DNA of 37,776 nt from Chitinophaga pinensis (GTDB lineage: Bacteria > Bacteroidota > Bacteroidia > Chitinophagales > Chitinophagaceae), in contig CAMDVD010000040.1 of NCBI GenBank assembly GCA_945878115.1, positions 1-37,776 of the forward strand, in the 5' to 3' direction. Positions 35,914-37,776 of this stretch are shown piece by piece; the stretch's first letter is position 1, and each line of letters starts with the position of its first letter. Position numbers and translations under genes: made by a program. The notes below the pieces were generated by a model, which saw nothing but the letters and a program-made list of their open reading frames with translations, did no database searches and was not told the origin of the DNA.

Positions 35914-36035
35914 ATGTTCCGCAGGGTATGTCGAAGTATAGATAATCGCAGATTTACCATCTGCTTGTATGCGATTAAAAATCGCTTTATATCTACCATT
36001 CGATTCGAGATGCGCTGCGCTAAAATCTCAACAGC
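35914..36035 (+). repeat. Dispersed 120-bp element, copy 2
   Basis: Matches 34435-34556: ATGTTCCGCAGGGTATGTCG, GCAGATTTACCATCTGC, TATGCGATTAAAAATCGCTT and GAGATGCGCTGCGCTAAAAT. A short CGATT insertion is the main difference. Confidence 0.8.
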
Positions 36036-36086
36036 GCAACTTAGAAGCAAGAAACTTTAATAAAACAAGAACTTCATATGATGCAC

Positions 36087-36170
36087 TGCATTGCGGCAAC
36101 GATTGCAGTGGAAATCCTTTTTGCTGGCTCTGCAGCAAAAAGATTGGAACGGAAAGCGTGTTCGCCGCCC
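36087..36170 (+). repeat. Dispersed 84-bp element, copy 2
   Basis: Matches 836-919 with 7 differences. It keeps the central hairpin CTTTTTGCTG-GCTCTG-CAGCAAAAAG without change. It lies 52 bp after the second copy of the 120-bp element. Confidence 0.8.
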
Positions 36171-36216
36171 ACATCAGAAACTTTCTTGTCTAGCCTTTTT
36201 AAGTAAAATAAAAAAA

Positions 36217-36237
36217 GCATCCTACAAAGCAGGATGC
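36217..36237 (-). terminator. Terminator after the T9SS fragment
   Basis: GCATCCT and AGGATGC pair with an ACAAAGC loop and are followed on the minus strand by TTTTTTTATTTTAC. It lies 41 bp past the stop of the T9SS fragment. Confidence 0.8.
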
Positions 36238-36277
36238 AATTTTAAAACACACCGAACAATCTTATTTTCTAACAAAT

Positions 36278-36760
36278 TTACTTTCTCACAAATTTAGTTG
36301 TGTAGGTTTTTTCGCTGTTCGACACACGCAATAGATAGGTTCCTTTGGTTAAGGATTCTGTATTGATGGTATGTGTCAAATTGTTGGTTTGTTCTGTTAT
36401 TAATTTTTTTCCATCGAGAGAATAAATTTCAATCAAGGTGTTTTCTTGTGTTTTTGGTAATGAAATATGTAAATACATGGTACAAGGGTTAGGATAAATG
36501 GATATGTCGATAGAGGTTTCACGCATTACTTTTCTTACCTGAGAATAGGTATATTTTCCATCTATATCGAGTTGTTTAATTCTATAATACATAGTACCCG
36601 TAAAGTTTGTCACATCGTTATAGTGATATTCATTTTCAAGCGCATTATTTCGCGATGCTTCTACTTGTCCGATGGCATTCCAATGGATGGCATCATTACT
36701 TTGTTCTATTTTAAAATTGGATACATACATTTCTGAAGTAGTTGTCCAATCCAGTTGCAC
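36278..36760 (-). pseudogene. T9SS type A sorting-domain protein, truncated N-terminus
   Basis: The C-terminal 160 aa of a secreted protein. A fibronectin-like unit (VQLDWTTTSEMYVSNFKIEQ, then NAIGQVEASRN and YYRIKQLDIDGKYTYSQVRK) leads into a type A sorting domain (ISIYPNPCTMYLHISLPK, ending YLLRVSNSEKTYTTKFVRK). This exact order is the usual tail of long T9SS proteins. Signal peptide and all passenger domains are missing. Just upstream are a stop and a seven-A run (T's at 36767-36773), and 54 bp from the GTG start is the terminator of the next gene. It therefore looks like a leftover of a deletion; the formal GTG start is not convincing. Confidence 0.75.
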
Positions 36761-36813
36761 GAAATCTTTTTTTCAAATATATCAAAAGCATAGTAATATT
36801 CTCTAATTATTAA

Positions 36814-36842
36814 AAAAGGCTTCACTCAACGCGAAGCCTTTT
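36814..36842 (-). terminator. Terminator of the outer-membrane barrel gene
   Basis: AAAAGGCTTC and GAAGCCTTTT form a perfect 10-bp stem with a 9-base loop and T's after it on the minus strand. It lies 51 bp past the stop codon. Confidence 0.9.
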
Positions 36843-36892
36843 GAATATGCTAGTAATTATATTTAATAATAATATGGGAATCCATTTTCCTA

Positions 36893-37756
36893 CTAAGGAA
36901 AAATATGTTCTTTATACCAATCTTCAATTTTTTCTTCATTGAAGAGACGATATTTAAAAGAGAAATAAATACCATAATATTGATTGGTAGTTTTGTCTCT
37001 TTTAATTTTTGCATCCACCGGACCTCTAAATTTAGATGGTGTATTGAATGGTGCAAATGATTCTGTTTGCGGTGGGTTAGAATTGTAATTTACATTAATT
37101 TTAGTTGCACTATTTTCGACAGTATTCATTCCCATGTCCATACGACCGCAGAATCCAAATACGATTCTTTTTGATAATAAAAAATCCAAACCTAAAGCTC
37201 CGTATACAGTCAAATCCGTTTTGTTATAGAGTGGTGCTGTAAGTGTACCAACTCGAGAAACGGTATCGTAAACATTGAAATCTGTGTTTTGGGCATCTAA
37301 AATAAATCGATCATTATTGTAGCGAATCAATTCATAGCGTTCTTGGTAATTGAGCAGCATGCCGTAATTAACGCCAGCGTCCAATGTAAAAGCAACTTGT
37401 CGGCGCATATTGGAACCGAAATGCATACCAAGCCCAATTCGCAAGTAATTCAATCGGGAGTAGGCATAAAAACTGGTGCTATCTGCATAATCACCATTAT
37501 AGTTTTGGCCCAACTGCGTATAAGAAATTTGGGTATTAAAACCCATGGGTAATTTTTTAAATAAAGTATAGTAATAGCCTGCTTCTAAACCGATGGATGG
37601 TTTGAATGTTGGCATCCAATCACCAGCAGCTTTGTCTTTCGCATTGGAAAGTGAAGTGCGGTTGATACCAGCAAAAATTCCTACACGACCTTCATTTTGT
37701 GAATAGGAATGATGAAAAACAAGACTGAATATGACGATGAATAATTTTCTTTTCAT
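36893..37756 (-). CDS. PorT-like outer membrane beta-barrel protein
   Basis: A 287-aa protein with a signal peptide (KLFIVIFSLVFHHSYSQ) and a small beta-barrel made of alternating strands (VGIFAGINRTSLSN, PSIGLEAGYYYTLFK, MGFNTQISYTQLGQNY, YLRIGLGMHFG, FTLDAGVNYGMLL). The pattern is that of the outer-membrane beta-barrel / PorT family of Bacteroidota; a role in T9SS itself is possible but not shown. It ends normally near residue 287 with a further charged tail (NEEKIEDWYKEH). The start ATG lies at 37756, 20 bases from the window end, so its promoter is outside the window. Confidence 0.88.
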   Translation of the reverse strand: MKRKLFIVIFSLVFHHSYSQNEGRVGIFAGINRTSLSNAKDKAAGDWMPTFKPSIGLEAGYYYTLFKKLPMGFNTQISYTQLGQNYNGDYADSTSFYAYSRLNYLRIGLGMHFGSNMRRQVAFTLDAGVNYGMLLNYQERYELIRYNNDRFILDAQNTDFNVYDTVSRVGTLTAPLYNKTDLTVYGALGLDFLLSKRIVFGFCGRMDMGMNTVENSATKINVNYNSNPPQTESFAPFNTPSKFRGPVDAKIKRDKTTNQYYGIYFSFKYRLFNEEKIEDWYKEHIFP

Positions 37757-37776
37757 TGATTGAATTTCTTTCCTAA

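Overview
The window looks like an AT-rich chromosome segment of a Bacteroidota bacterium, most likely of the Chitinophagales/Chitinophagaceae type. Four things point there: type IX secretion sorting domains with SprB-like repeats, a gliding-motility C-terminal domain, promoters of the Bacteroidota form (TTTG, about 20 bp, TAnnTTTG), and an RpoC of the Bacteroidota type. I can see 20 genes that appear complete or nearly so, one tRNA, three gene remnants, and an unusually dense set of short dispersed hairpin repeats. The assignment to family level is inference from protein likeness, not a computed phylogeny.

Layout. Positions 1-1132 hold no gene, only repeats (regularly spaced mini-palindromes, a 45-bp tandem hairpin array, and a REP-like element that recurs at 36.1 kb). 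Then come mazG and a large membrane histidine kinase whose reading frame is broken by one in-frame TAA (1.1-5.6 kb), an EVE-domain protein, a GNAT acetyltransferase and cmk. From 7.8 to 12.75 kb lies a tightly coupled DUF58 - transglutaminase-like - MoxR ATPase operon, followed by a secreted alpha/beta hydrolase whose signal peptide is out of frame by one A. On the minus strand lie gap, a small secreted protein and pgk, which form a glycolysis block.

At 17.2 kb a tRNA-Glu marks the start of an accessory stretch. Long, nearly identical hairpin repeats directly after the tRNA and again 2 kb on enclose a DUF1016/YhcG-type PDDEXK nuclease and an unknown 130-aa protein. Beyond it are an isoaspartyl peptidase, then a junction at about 21.65 kb where an ABC-transporter fragment and a T9SS surface-protein fragment meet head to head, and then a BamA-like outer-membrane protein bounded by inverted GTTATGCCCA sequences like a gene cassette.

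rpoC (25.3-29.6 kb, minus) stands alone, with no rpoB before it. It has its own predicted promoter and a leader of about 260 nt with long-range complementarity. The rest holds a large SprB-repeat surface protein, an unknown 195-aa protein, a DUF4397 lipoprotein, a truncated T9SS protein and a PorT-like outer-membrane barrel, separated by more dispersed repeats and clear terminators.

The strongest candidates for something new are the tRNA-Glu cassette with its nuclease and repeated palindromes, the orphan rpoC with its structured leader, and the inverted-repeat-bounded outer-membrane gene. No complete known defence system, CRISPR array, transposase or integrase gene is visible.
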